Positions 26,410-35,365 of a stretch of 64,000 nucleotides of DNA are shown here, piece by piece (position 1 is the first letter of the stretch; every line of letters starts with the position of its first letter). Source of the DNA: Micavibrio_A sp041655955 (GTDB lineage Bacteria; Pseudomonadota; Alphaproteobacteria; Micavibrionales; Micavibrionaceae); contig JBBAEN010000002.1 in NCBI GenBank assembly GCA_041655955.1, forward strand, positions 62,001 to 126,000, written 5' to 3'. A program made the position numbers and the translations under genes. A model generated the notes under the pieces. That model saw only the letters and a program-made list of their open reading frames with translations. It was not told the origin of the DNA and made no database searches.

Positions 26410-27063
26410 ACAGCGCAGCGCAATGGGCGCAGCGGGGCGGAGCGGGCACAGCGCAACGACGCAGCGGAGTGTGCGCAAAAGGATAAGAAGAGCAAGCCGC
26501 CCTAAAACCCGGCCTTTACTGGCTTTCAGGCAATTACGGCCTGCGCCGGCGCGGAGGCGCGGGAGCGCGAGCGCACGGGCGCAGGTCGTAGCCGCATGGC
26601 ACCCGCTTTATCTTGAGGGCTACGGCCCTATCCCCGCCCTTTTGCGGGAGGAAGGCGCGAACGGCGGCGATACGGCCATCAACAGCCATGCCGCCGCCGA
26701 AGCCTCTACGCAAGCGATCGAGGCCGCCGGAAGCGGCACCCGCCAAGAGGCCCCCGCGCCCTCCATAGCGGCACATTCGCCCTTATCACCGGACAAACGC
26801 GCCATGCCCCCGGCGGCAACCAAGCCGAACCGAAGGCAATTCTCTATGAATATCAAGCGGTTGGCCAGCCGTGCCAGCGGATAGAGATGGCCCCCGCCGC
26901 CCCCTAATTTCTTGACTTTGCCGCGGCGCACAGGCTAAATGCGCCGGTATTTTGGCGGCATCGGGGCCGTGAAGGCCCGTAAAACAAAGACCGCTAATGA
27001 GAGAATCGCTAAAGCGAAAACCGTAAACGCAAAGACCCGTTAAACCCAAGGGGGAGTTTCCCG
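26410..27063. other. Spacer between trpA and accD
   Basis: 654 bp with no supported gene. The first 100 bp repeat CAGCGCAGCG/GGCGCAGCGG-like units. A long frame covers much of it but reads as Ala/Arg/Pro-rich low complexity. No terminator with a clear T run is seen; accD may have its own promoter close to 27000. Confidence 0.5.
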
Positions 27064-28119
27064 ATGAACTGGCTAACCAACTTTATCCGTCCGCGCATCC
27101 GCTCCATCGTCGGCGAGCAAAAGGACGTGCCCGACAATCTCTGGCAAAAATGCGATGCCTGTGAAGGGATGCTGTTCCACAAGGAGCTCAAGGGCAATTT
27201 CAACGTCTGCTACCATTGCGGCCACCATCTGGCGCTGGAAGTCAATGACCGGTTCCACCTGCTTTTCGACGGCGGCGAGTATCAGCGCGTCGCGACGCCC
27301 CGCGTCCCGCACGACCCGCTGAAATTCAAGGACAGCAAGAAATACGCCGACAGGCTGAAGGCCGCGCAGACGAAAACCAAAGAATCCGACGCTATCCAGA
27401 TCGCCCGCGGCACAATCGGCGGCAATCCGGTCGTCGTGGCGGCCTTTGATTTCGCCTTTATGGGCGGGTCGATGGGGACGGCCGTGGGCGAGGGCATCGT
27501 CAAGGCCGCGGAAACCGCCGTTGCGGACAATGCCGCCCTTATCGCCATTCCGTCTTCCGGCGGCGCGCGGATGCAGGAAGGGGCGCTGTCCCTTATGCAA
27601 ATGCCGCGCTCCATCATCGCCGTCGATATGGTGAAAGACGCGGGGCTTCCCTATATCGTCCTTTTGACAAACCCCACGACGGGCGGCGTTTCCGCCTCTT
27701 TCGCCATGGTCGGCGACATCCATATGGCCGAACCCGGCGCGATGATCGGCTTCGCGGGCCGCCGCGTTATCGAAGAAACAGTGCGCGAAACCCTCCCCAA
27801 GGAATTCCAGACCGCCGAGTATCTGCTCGAACACGGCATGGTCGATATGGTCGTCCGCCGCGCCGAGCTGAAAGAAACGCTGGAGCGCATCCTCGGTCTT
27901 TTGATGAACAGGCAGGCCGGCGATGCGGCGGGTAAAACCAAAGGCGGTTCTGCCGGAAAATTACTATCCTCCCCCAAAGCCGCCGCCGCCAAGGCCGGTA
28001 AAGATGCCGCACGCGGTGCCGCCGCCCTTTTAAAAAAGAAGGACAGTGCGAAGCTCCTCAAGGCGCCGGCCAACGAGGCCGCCCCCGCCAAGCCATCCCC
28101 CAAAAAAGCGGCCCGTTAG
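27064..28119 (+). CDS. accD: Acetyl-CoA carboxylase carboxyltransferase beta subunit
   Basis: 351 residues. The zinc ribbon has Cys30, Cys33, Cys49 and Cys52 (KCDACEGML, VCYHCGHH). The carboxyltransferase core includes SSGGARMQEGALSLMQM and TNPTTGGVSASFA. With AccA it moves carboxyl from biotin to acetyl-CoA in fatty acid synthesis. The last 60 residues are an Ala/Lys-rich tail (LLKKKDSAKLL) not part of the fold. folC follows after 12 bp, the usual pair. Confidence 0.96.
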   Translation: MNWLTNFIRPRIRSIVGEQKDVPDNLWQKCDACEGMLFHKELKGNFNVCYHCGHHLALEVNDRFHLLFDGGEYQRVATPRVPHDPLKFKDSKKYADRLKAAQTKTKESDAIQIARGTIGGNPVVVAAFDFAFMGGSMGTAVGEGIVKAAETAVADNAALIAIPSSGGARMQEGALSLMQMPRSIIAVDMVKDAGLPYIVLLTNPTTGGVSASFAMVGDIHMAEPGAMIGFAGRRVIEETVRETLPKEFQTAEYLLEHGMVDMVVRRAELKETLERILGLLMNRQAGDAAGKTKGGSAGKLLSSPKAAAAKAGKDAARGAAALLKKKDSAKLLKAPANEAAPAKPSPKKAAR

Positions 28120-28131
28120 GCGGGGCGCGGC

Positions 28132-29628
28132 ATGACCCGCCCTGCGGCCCATCCTGTGACCCACCCCATGACCCCCAAGCGGTTCACAGGCGCGTCGCCC
28201 GACCCGTCCGTAGAGGCGCAGCTTGAGGCCCTGCTCACCCGCCTTTACGGGTTCTACCACAAGGAAATCGACCTTAATCTGGACAGGGCGTATCGTTTTC
28301 TTGAGCGGCTCAGCAATCCCCATCTGCGCCTGCCCCGCGTGGTGCATCTGGCCGGAACCAACGGGAAAGGCTCGACGCTGGCCATACTCCGCGCCCTTTT
28401 CGAGGCGTCGGGCCATAAGGTTCACTGCTACACTTCCCCGCACCTCACCCATATCACGGAGCGGATCGTCCTTGCCGGAAACCCCATCGCCTCGGAGGCG
28501 CTTCTCGCCCTCCTGAACGAGTGTATCGAAATCAACCAGGATGAACCGATTACCTTCTTCGAGCTGTTCACCTGTGCCGCCTTTCTGGCCTTCGCGCGCA
28601 CCCCGGCTGACATCCTTTTGCTCGAAACCGGCATGGGCGGGCGGCTCGACACGACCAACGTCGTCCCACACCCCGCCGCCACCGTCATCACCACCATTTC
28701 ATGCGATCATACGGGGTTTTTAGGGTCAAGCTTTTCCGAAATAGCCTTGGAAAAGGCCGGAATCATGAAAAAATCCGTCCCCTGCGTCATAGGACGCCAG
28801 ATTCCCGAAGCTATCGAAGCCGGAATTATGGAGGTTTTCCAAAAACGCTCCCAAGACTTATCCCCAGAAGCAAAGCTGGTGCGTTTCGGCGCGGAGTGGA
28901 GCAGCGAGGCTGAATCAGGCCGGATGCTGTTTCGCTACGGAAATGACTCTATTGCGACGAGTCTGCCCAGCCTTTCTGGGAATCACCAGATATGGAACGC
29001 CGGTGCAGCCCTTGCCGCATTCCGGCTCATCGCACCGGAGCATTTCAGGCCGGAAATTTTATCCACAGCCATGGGCCGGATTCACTGGCCGGGGCGGCTT
29101 CAGACTCTGGAAAACCATCCCTATCAGGCAATCGCCCCCACAGGCTGGGAGATCGTCATTGACGGCGGCCATAATGATTCCTGCGGGCTGGTTCTGGGCG
29201 AACAGATGCGCCGCTGGCAGGAGGCGGATGGCCGTCCGCTCCATCTCGTCGTCGCCATGCTGGACAGGAAAGACCCGGTTGCCTTCCTTAAACCCCTCCT
29301 GCCCTATGCGGCGAGCCTGACTGCCACGCGCGTAACGGGGGAGGAAAGCTCTTTCGCCCCCGCCAAGCTCGCCGCCATCGCAAGGGATATGGGATTCCCC
29401 GCCGCCGAAGAAGCGGACAGCCCCGAAGAGGCGCTGGCCCTGATTGCGGCCAGAGCGGCAAAAGCACAGGCGAAAACCCAAGCGGAAACGGCGCAAACAG
29501 CGGCGGCGATGACGGGGATTAATGGGGGGGGAGATCTCCGCCCTGTTTCCCCTGCGCGAATTCTGATGACAGGCTCGCTTTTCTTTATGGGGAATATATT
29601 GAGCCGCGCACCCGGCTCCGCCTCTTAA
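28132..29628 (+). CDS. folC: Folylpolyglutamate/dihydrofolate synthase
   Basis: 498 residues, longer than the usual 420-440. The P-loop is AGTNGKGST at 74-82; TSPHLTHITERI, LLETGMGGRLD and the C-terminal domain WEIVIDGGHNDSCG follow. It adds glutamate to folates and makes dihydrofolate from dihydropteroate. The excess comes from the N-terminus (MTRPAAHPVTHPMTPKRF, where later starts are possible) and an Ala/Gln-rich tract AKAQAKTQAETAQTAAAM near the end. Confidence 0.94.
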   Translation: MTRPAAHPVTHPMTPKRFTGASPDPSVEAQLEALLTRLYGFYHKEIDLNLDRAYRFLERLSNPHLRLPRVVHLAGTNGKGSTLAILRALFEASGHKVHCYTSPHLTHITERIVLAGNPIASEALLALLNECIEINQDEPITFFELFTCAAFLAFARTPADILLLETGMGGRLDTTNVVPHPAATVITTISCDHTGFLGSSFSEIALEKAGIMKKSVPCVIGRQIPEAIEAGIMEVFQKRSQDLSPEAKLVRFGAEWSSEAESGRMLFRYGNDSIATSLPSLSGNHQIWNAGAALAAFRLIAPEHFRPEILSTAMGRIHWPGRLQTLENHPYQAIAPTGWEIVIDGGHNDSCGLVLGEQMRRWQEADGRPLHLVVAMLDRKDPVAFLKPLLPYAASLTATRVTGEESSFAPAKLAAIARDMGFPAAEEADSPEEALALIAARAAKAQAKTQAETAQTAAAMTGINGGGDLRPVSPARILMTGSLFFMGNILSRAPGSAS

Positions 29629-29851
29629 CATATACTCAAAACTGCACCCCCATGAACCGGTTCTGCTATGTCTTTCGTGGAAGTGGCGTAAATGTGATTT
29701 CAAGCACTACCGCAACGAGGAGCGACCCGCCACCTAAAGAGGATTACGTAAAGGAGCTTACGGCGAATGGCGGGGTTAGCGCGGCCCTTGCGAGGGGCCT
29801 TCGTCCGCGCCCCTGACTACGGACTTGATATGCTCCATCTCCCGCTCGGAC

Positions 29852-30601
29852 TCACGCTGGAGCGAACGCACCGCCTCTTGAGAGGGTGTCTTTTCCGGCT
29901 TTTGTTCCGAGAAACATTGTTTCAGCGTTCGTAAGAGTCTTGATGTCAAGCCCTGAGGCATTTTCAAACCATTTCGCAAGATGTTGTCCAAGATTTTTAT
30001 AAACGGCCTCCGTTTGGGCAGGCTGGGGGTTCAAAACCGTGTTTTTCCCGTCCGGCGACGCAAGAACACAGGAGAAAAGGAAACGCCCGCCCTTGGAATC
30101 TATATAGGATCGCAATTCGGAAAGCGTGCCGCCGGTCGTGATCATATCATCAACCGCGATATAGGCCTTGTTCTTTTTCACCTCGCCGCCATAGGCGGGA
30201 ACATTGAAGAATCTTTCCAGCTTGTCCATGCCCTTACGCTTTTTGCCCGGCAGTTCGACAATCGCGGTATCAACCTCAAGCCCCAGCTGCTCCCCCAGAT
30301 AGGCCGCCGCCGTCCGCGCCAGCATATTCTTGCTGTCCTTGCGGTAAGGGGCGACAAGAACGGGCTTTTCAAAGCCTTTTTCCTCCATAATCCGCAAGGC
30401 GTTTTTCATCTGGGCGAGATAGGCGTGGGACAGGCAGCTTTTGACGACGGACAAGGCGGCAGAAACGCCGGCTTCGTTTTTGGCTTTATTATATTTGGGA
30501 TGGTCGGCCATGCCGTCGCCCGCGGCGCTGTCCCATTCGGCCTTATAATGTTTTCCGACAAAAACGGGATAGTTTCTTCTTTCCCACGGTACGCGGCTCA
30601 T
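29852..30601 (-). CDS. Phosphoribosyltransferase-domain protein
   Basis: 249 residues. The PRPP-binding loop is IAVDDMITTGGTLSELRSYI, a good match to type I PRTases. Upstream there is a PVLVAPYRKDSKNMLARTAAAYLGEQLG segment in the hood region. The substrate cannot be told; the N-terminal part unlike Apt, Hpt or PyrE suggests a specialised PRTase of the kind often found in accessory regions. A purine-rich site (AAGGGGGGA) precedes the ATG. It stands alone between folC and the divergent chvI. A 71-codon frame overlaps its 3' end in another register and is probably spurious. Confidence 0.75.
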   Translation of the reverse strand: MSRVPWERRNYPVFVGKHYKAEWDSAAGDGMADHPKYNKAKNEAGVSAALSVVKSCLSHAYLAQMKNALRIMEEKGFEKPVLVAPYRKDSKNMLARTAAAYLGEQLGLEVDTAIVELPGKKRKGMDKLERFFNVPAYGGEVKKNKAYIAVDDMITTGGTLSELRSYIDSKGGRFLFSCVLASPDGKNTVLNPQPAQTEAVYKNLGQHLAKWFENASGLDIKTLTNAETMFLGTKAGKDTLSRGGAFAPA

Positions 30602-30806
30602 AGTCCCCCCTTCGCGCTTTACAGATGATTATGGTACATTGTTATAGAAAAACGGTAAAGAAAGACTTTACGTAATATTATTTCCTTTTTCTTTCCGGAT
30701 ATTGCGCGAAAAACGGGCCACACCGCGAACTTCCTTGATTTCGCCCTGTTTTCACCTTGATCCTGCTGGGTTTCGCCCCTAGATATGGGGGATAAGGAAG
30801 AATCAT

Positions 30807-31508
30807 ATGACCCATAATATTGCCCTGATTGACGACGACCGGAACATCCTGACCTCCGTTTCCATGGCGCTGGAAACCGAAGGCTTTGCCGTGAAGACTT
30901 TTTCCGACGGCGAAGAGGGCCTCAAGGGCGTGGTGGCGAATCCGCCGGATCTCGTCGTCCTCGACATCAAAATGCCGCGCATGGACGGGATGGAAGTCCT
31001 TTCCAAGTTGCGCGAGCAATCCGCCATTCCGGTGATTTTCCTGACCTCCAAGGATGACGAGGTGGACGAGGTTATCGGCCTGCGCATGGGCGCGGACGAT
31101 TATATCACCAAGCCCTTTTCGCAAAGACTCCTTATCGAGCGCATCCGCGCCCTGCTCCGCCGGCAGGATTTGCTGCGCCAGAAAGAAGAAGCGCCGAAGG
31201 AAACGGGCGAACAAATCATCCGCGGCCATCTGGAGCTGGACGATGCGCGCCATCTTTGCACATGGAAAGGCAAACCCGTGAACCTGACGGTCACGGAATA
31301 TCTGCTGGTCAAGGCGCTCGCCCAGCGCCCCGGCCACGTCAAGAACAGGGATCAGTTGATTGATATGGCATATGGTGAGAATATCTATGTCGATGACCGA
31401 ACCATCGACTCCCATATCAAGCGCGTCCGCAAGAAATTCAAACAAACGGACGACGACTTCAACCATATCGAAACACTCTATGGCATCGGATACCGATACA
31501 AGGAATAG
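30807..31508 (+). CDS. chvI: Response regulator ChvI
   Basis: 233 residues: receiver with Asp53 in LVVLDIKMPRMDG, Thr in FLTSKDDEVDEVIGLRMGADDYITKPF, and an OmpR-type winged helix from about 135, ending HIETLYGIGYRYKE. This matches alphaproteobacterial ChvI/ExoR-ChvG partner regulators that control envelope, acid and host-related genes. The chvG start lies within its last codons. Confidence 0.94.
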   Translation: MTHNIALIDDDRNILTSVSMALETEGFAVKTFSDGEEGLKGVVANPPDLVVLDIKMPRMDGMEVLSKLREQSAIPVIFLTSKDDEVDEVIGLRMGADDYITKPFSQRLLIERIRALLRRQDLLRQKEEAPKETGEQIIRGHLELDDARHLCTWKGKPVNLTVTEYLLVKALAQRPGHVKNRDQLIDMAYGENIYVDDRTIDSHIKRVRKKFKQTDDDFNHIETLYGIGYRYKE

Positions 31509-33261
31509 GGGCAACGGTACGGGGAACGCCGCGCGCGTTTCCACCTTCAATCTTTTGCTGCGGCTTTTGAGGCGCAGCAAAAATAACGCCCGCCCCCCGC
31601 ATTTCGACCCCTCCCGCACCAATGACCAGATGAGCGGGCTGACGCTGCGCATCCTCGCGGTGAATATTATCGCCATCATGATATTGGGGCTTGGCATCCT
31701 TTATCTGGGGCAATATACGGATTCGCTCATCGAGGGGGATCTCGCGGGCTTGCGCTCCGAAGCGCAGCTTTTCTCCGGCGCCATCTCCGAAGGGGCGGTG
31801 CGCCCCGTCTATCAAATCTCCCCCCTGCCTTTTCAGGATCCGCAGCAAATCGAGGCCATCAAGCCCGAACTCGCCCGCCGCATGGTGCGCCGCCTCGGCG
31901 AAATCGGCAAAAGCCGCATCCGGCTTTACGCGATTGACGGGACGGTGCTGGCGGATTCACACCAGCTCGCGGGCGGGATGGGGATGGTGGAGATGGAAAA
32001 CCTCCTCCCCGCCCCGGCGCGGGTGACGTTCGATTCCCTTTTTACCCAGAGCGCGACGCGCTTCCTCGACCTCATCCCGATGAAAACCCAGCTCAGCCAG
32101 TTTCCCGAAACGCTGATCGGCAATATCTACACCTTCCCCGACACGCAAAACGCCCTGTCCGGTCATGTGCAGGCCAGCGCCTGGCGCGACAAGAACGGGC
32201 GGATCGTCCTGACCGTCGCGGCGCCGATCCAAAAAGGGCGGCAGGTGGTGGGGGTGGTGCTTTTGCTGCGCGACGGGGCGGAGCTTGAAAAATCCATCGC
32301 CGAGGTGCGGGTCGATGTATTCCGCGTTTTCCTTGGCGCGCTCGGCATCACGGTGATGCTCTCCATCTATTTGTCCGGCCTGATTTCCCGCCCGCTCCAG
32401 CGGCTGGCGGCGGCGGCGGAGGCGGTGCGGCAGGGCAAGGGCCGCCATATCGAAATCCCCGATATGTCGCACAGGCATGACGAGATCGGCGATTTGTCGC
32501 TCGCCCTGCGCGACATGACCTACGCGCTTTTAACCCGCATGGACACGATCGAACGGTTCGCCGCCGACGTTGCGCACGAGATCAAGAACCCGCTCACCTC
32601 GCTGCGATCCGCCGTCGAAACCGCGGCGCGGATCAAGGACGAAACCAACCGCAAAAAGCTGATGGACATTATCCAGCACGACGTCCAGCGGCTCGACCGG
32701 CTTATCTCCGATATTTCCAGCGCCTCGCGCCTCGACGCCGAACTGTCCCGCGACGAGATGGAGCGCGTCGATCTCGCGGCCCTGATGTACCGCCTGCGCG
32801 ACGCTTATAAAAAGCCGCTGAAACGGGTCGGGAGCGACGAGGACGAAGACGGCGACGACGCGAAAATCGCGCTCGACCTCCCCGAAGAAAGCGGGCTGTT
32901 CGTCAAGGGCAACACCGACAGGCTGGCGCAGGTTTTCGGCAACCTGCTCTCCAACGCCCTCTCTTTCTCGCCGGGCGACGCGCATGTCTATGTGCGGGTG
33001 GTCGTGCAGCATGACACGATTATGGTGCAGGTGGACGATGCCGGCCCCGGCATCCCCGAAAACAAGCTCCAGACGATTTTCGAGCGTTTTTACACGGAAA
33101 GGCCGCAGCATGAAAGCTACGGCGAACATTCCGGCCTCGGCCTGTCCATTTCCAAACAAATCGTGGACGCCCATGGCGGCCAGATCTGGGCCGAAAACCT
33201 CCGCGACACAGGCGGCGCCATCAAAGGCGCGCGGTTCAACGTGGTGCTGAACAAGGCTTAA
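31480..33261 (+). CDS. chvG: Sensor histidine kinase ChvG
   Basis: 593 residues from ATG 31480, which overlaps chvI by 29 bp; no clear ribosome site, so coupling is likely; ATG 31630 is an alternative. TM1 about 57-77, periplasmic sensor about 80-295, TM2 about 296-315, HAMP, then H-box FAADVAHEIKNPLTSLRSAV, N-box NLLSNALSFSP, DAGPGIPE and GLGLSISKQIVDAHGG. It phosphorylates ChvI. The last 117 bp are copied at 34321-34437 (see there). In most relatives hprK follows; here pilin-like genes do, on the opposite strand. Confidence 0.94.
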   Translation: MASDTDTRNRGNGTGNAARVSTFNLLLRLLRRSKNNARPPHFDPSRTNDQMSGLTLRILAVNIIAIMILGLGILYLGQYTDSLIEGDLAGLRSEAQLFSGAISEGAVRPVYQISPLPFQDPQQIEAIKPELARRMVRRLGEIGKSRIRLYAIDGTVLADSHQLAGGMGMVEMENLLPAPARVTFDSLFTQSATRFLDLIPMKTQLSQFPETLIGNIYTFPDTQNALSGHVQASAWRDKNGRIVLTVAAPIQKGRQVVGVVLLLRDGAELEKSIAEVRVDVFRVFLGALGITVMLSIYLSGLISRPLQRLAAAAEAVRQGKGRHIEIPDMSHRHDEIGDLSLALRDMTYALLTRMDTIERFAADVAHEIKNPLTSLRSAVETAARIKDETNRKKLMDIIQHDVQRLDRLISDISSASRLDAELSRDEMERVDLAALMYRLRDAYKKPLKRVGSDEDEDGDDAKIALDLPEESGLFVKGNTDRLAQVFGNLLSNALSFSPGDAHVYVRVVVQHDTIMVQVDDAGPGIPENKLQTIFERFYTERPQHESYGEHSGLGLSISKQIVDAHGGQIWAENLRDTGGAIKGARFNVVLNKA

Positions 33262-33266
33262 AGCAC

Positions 33267-34031
33267 TTAACGCACCAGCAAAACCTGCCGGAAAGAATAC
33301 GAGCTTGTAGATTGTTCTTCGGCACAAAAGGCCGCCTTCCCACCTAAAACACCTGTTATGTCCGTTATAATCCCGGTATCCGCGAACGGCCCGTGATAGG
33401 TATAGGCGTTGCCCGCTTCATTGATCGACAACTGCGGCGCGGAATCTTCCGGATTGGGAATCCCTAAAAGCTCGTTGATTTTCATGCAGATTTTTGCATC
33501 CAATTGTAAAAACGCAATAGATATCTCTTCCTTGTCAGGCTGGCCGAGGCCGGGAAAGGCGTGCCGGTATATGCGGCCATGGCCGGGCGCCTGGCTTCCC
33601 GGGGCCAGAACGCCGACAATATAGGAGGCCGGCAATATTTTAGGCTGAAGCCCCCCATCGTCCGGCGCGAAAACCGAACATCCCGTTGCAGGAGCGCCGT
33701 CATTGTGGCCGGGCGGATGGAGCAACGCCCCCGTTCCCCGCGTCCATACTGTATTGCCGAAATCAAGTTCGGTTTCGCCGCACCCCCGAATCCGCAATTT
33801 TTGCACCGCCCGCCGCATTTCGCTGCCATAGGCGACGATCTCCGTAGCCGCCAGACGCGCCTGCGCTGCGGACATGGTACGGGCGGCCATGCCGCTCCCG
33901 CTATCCCGCATCATCGCGTAGGACAGCGCCGCGAACAGGGCGACGGCGATCAGTATCCAGACAAGGACACCGCCGCCCTGTCCGGTGCTGCGGCGGTTAC
34001 GCGATAACGGTAACGATAACGGCAAAGGCAT
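33267..34031 (-). CDS. Pilin-like single-pass protein, copy A
   Basis: 254 residues. ATG 34031 follows GGGAGGAAACC. Basic N-terminus, transmembrane helix at 21-40 (GVLVWILIAVALFAALSYAM), then AARTMSAAQARLAATEI, Cys in RIRGCGETELDF, and CSVFAPDDGGLQPK. Closest to copy B in the N-terminal 60 residues; the rest diverges strongly. It is convergent with chvG (stops 5 bp apart). Its leader contains a terminator and a large palindromic domain, which may control readthrough. No known family is certain; it could be a minor pilin, a secretion pseudopilin or an anchored surface protein. Confidence 0.75.
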   Translation of the reverse strand: MPLPLSLPLSRNRRSTGQGGGVLVWILIAVALFAALSYAMMRDSGSGMAARTMSAAQARLAATEIVAYGSEMRRAVQKLRIRGCGETELDFGNTVWTRGTGALLHPPGHNDGAPATGCSVFAPDDGGLQPKILPASYIVGVLAPGSQAPGHGRIYRHAFPGLGQPDKEEISIAFLQLDAKICMKINELLGIPNPEDSAPQLSINEAGNAYTYHGPFADTGIITDITGVLGGKAAFCAEEQSTSSYSFRQVLLVR

Positions 34032-34056
34032 GGTTTCCTCCCTTGAAAAGCCCAAG

Positions 34057-34088
34057 AAAAAACCACCAGAGAAGTCCATCTCTGGTGG
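34057..34088 (-). terminator. Intrinsic terminator in the leader of pilin-like gene A
   Basis: On the minus strand CCACCAGAGA (34088-34079) pairs perfectly with TCTCTGGTGG (34072-34063) around a 6-nt loop, followed by TTTTTT (34062-34057). Only 25 nt separate the last T from the ATG of gene A, so it must either end an upstream transcript or act as an attenuator for gene A. Confidence 0.9.
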
Positions 34089-34232
34089 CCGGGAGTTCAA
34101 AAGCCGCTAGAATACAGCTGCGACGGCCTTTGAGCCGAGGCTTTGGACATGCGCCGCCGCCTCCCGGCCTTGGCCGAGAAGCGACGTAAAGACGGTTACG
34201 TCACCGATTCTAGCGGGCTTTTGAAATCCCGG
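34089..34232 (-). ncRNA. Candidate structured RNA, aptamer-like or sRNA, upstream of gene A
   Basis: The ends of this 144-bp segment are inverted repeats: 34089-34113 against 34207-34232 pair over 24 bp with one mismatch and one bulged base. The 93 nt between them contain a perfect 7-bp hairpin (GACGTAA/TTACGTC at 34183-34202), a GGCC-rich hairpin near 34165-34178 and a third near 34125-34150. The terminator at 34057-34088 abuts the closing stem. This could be a riboswitch-like leader, a separate sRNA with its terminator, or a MITE-like inverted-repeat element. It matches no RNA family I know. Confidence 0.45.
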
Positions 34233-34320
34233 CGCACCCGAATGGATGCACGGGTAAAGCCTAACAGGGTTTATGCAGGGAGGCAAAATGAAATAGGGAA
34301 GCCGCATCTTTTTCCGCCCC

Positions 34321-34440
34321 GGCCTGTCCATTTCCAAACAAATCGTGGACGCCCATGGCGGCCAGATCTGGGCCGAAAATCTCCGCGACACAGGCGGCGC
34401 CATCAAAGGCGCGCGGTTCAACGTGGTGCTGAACAAGATC
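34321..34440 (+). pseudogene. Duplicated fragment of the chvG 3' end
   Basis: 34321-34437 is identical to chvG 33139-33255 at 116 of 117 bases, with one C-to-T change. It codes LSISKQIVDAHGGQIW onward to the last Lys, then Ile and a stop. There is no start or ribosome site, so it is not expected to be translated. Its junction to copy B (stop 13 bp away) mirrors that of intact chvG to copy A. Confidence 0.95.
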
Positions 34441-34450
34441 TGACGAAAGC

Positions 34451-35257
34451 CTAGCGGGCGATCAGCACTTGATAGAATATATGCGAGGAAGCAGGGGCAT
34501 GGGTAGGAAGCCCCGGATTACCGCTATTTCCCATGGTCGCCGCGCCCGTCCTCTTCCCCGCGAAATCCGGATTCTGATCGAATCCCGCGGTGGGGTAACT
34601 CAAATAAGCCCCCTGGAATTTACCGCCTATATAGACCGAGTTGTAATCAAACAGCTCCGATTCGATGCCGAGCAGGGCGTTAATCGCCTCTTTGACCTCT
34701 TTCTTGATGAAGGGCAGCATAACCAGTAATTCAGGATGACGGGGTGTGCCGCACCCGCCATTGTCGGTATAAGACGCGGCTTTTCCTACATACATAACGC
34801 AATTCATGCCGTTATAGACATATTGTCCGAATAATTCGCTCGATTCATATTGCGGATCCAGCGCGTCTTCGGGCGCGGCTTTCCAGCCAAGCCCGCCCCC
34901 CGCCGGATGAAAGACCTGACAGATCGTATCCGTCCCGTTCTCGTAACCGGCCACCACGCTATTTTCAAAACTGATCTGCAAATCCGTACAGCCCCTAATT
35001 TCCAGTTTCTGCACCGCTTGCCGCACCGCATTTCCGTAGGAAATAATCTCCGAGGCCAAAAGCCGCGCCTGCGCGTCTGTCATAGTGCGCGCCGCCGTAC
35101 CCGTGCCGCCGTCCCGCATCATGGCATAAGACAGGGCCGCGAACAGGGCGACGGCGATCAGGATCCAGACAAGGACGCCGCCCGACTGGCCATGACCACG
35201 GACACGGGGCCGGGAACGGGAATGACGGAAAGGGGAAAAATGACAGGTGAATTGCAT
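34451..35257 (-). CDS. Pilin-like single-pass protein, copy B
   Basis: 268 residues; GAAGGAACACC precedes the ATG. Helix at 27-46 (GVLVWILIAVALFAALSYAM), then AARTMTDAQARLLASEIISYG, Cys in EIRGCTDLQISFENSVV, and CQVFHPAGGGLGWK. Six or more further Cys/aromatic residues in the C-terminal half are not shared with A. Divergent from rapZ with 108 bp between. The DNA coding the helix is nearly the same as in copy A. Probably membrane anchored with the large C-terminal part in the periplasm or outside. Confidence 0.75.
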   Translation of the reverse strand: MQFTCHFSPFRHSRSRPRVRGHGQSGGVLVWILIAVALFAALSYAMMRDGGTGTAARTMTDAQARLLASEIISYGNAVRQAVQKLEIRGCTDLQISFENSVVAGYENGTDTICQVFHPAGGGLGWKAAPEDALDPQYESSELFGQYVYNGMNCVMYVGKAASYTDNGGCGTPRHPELLVMLPFIKKEVKEAINALLGIESELFDYNSVYIGGKFQGAYLSYPTAGFDQNPDFAGKRTGAATMGNSGNPGLPTHAPASSHIFYQVLIAR

Positions 35258-35365
35258 GGTGTTCCTTCATATGGCCCCAAGGGCCGGGATAAAATGGAAA
35301 GGCCTGCTGCGCCGTCCGGTGTGCGCCCTGTTCTTTGGCCGATTTTGGGATTATGATGCATCATC

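Noticed and set aside
26207..26884. 225-codon frame over the trpA end and the following spacer
   Set aside because: First half is the trpA shadow; second half is Ala/Pro/Arg low complexity without start signals.
29776..29991. 71-codon frame overlapping the end of the phosphoribosyltransferase gene
   Set aside because: 140 bp overlap in another register with a convincing domain protein; no ribosome site that is clearly its own. It has a charged helix, so it is not impossible.
34089..34232. Integron attC site
   Set aside because: Large imperfect palindrome, but the RYYYAAC/GTTRRRY core sites are missing and no integrase or cassette array is near.
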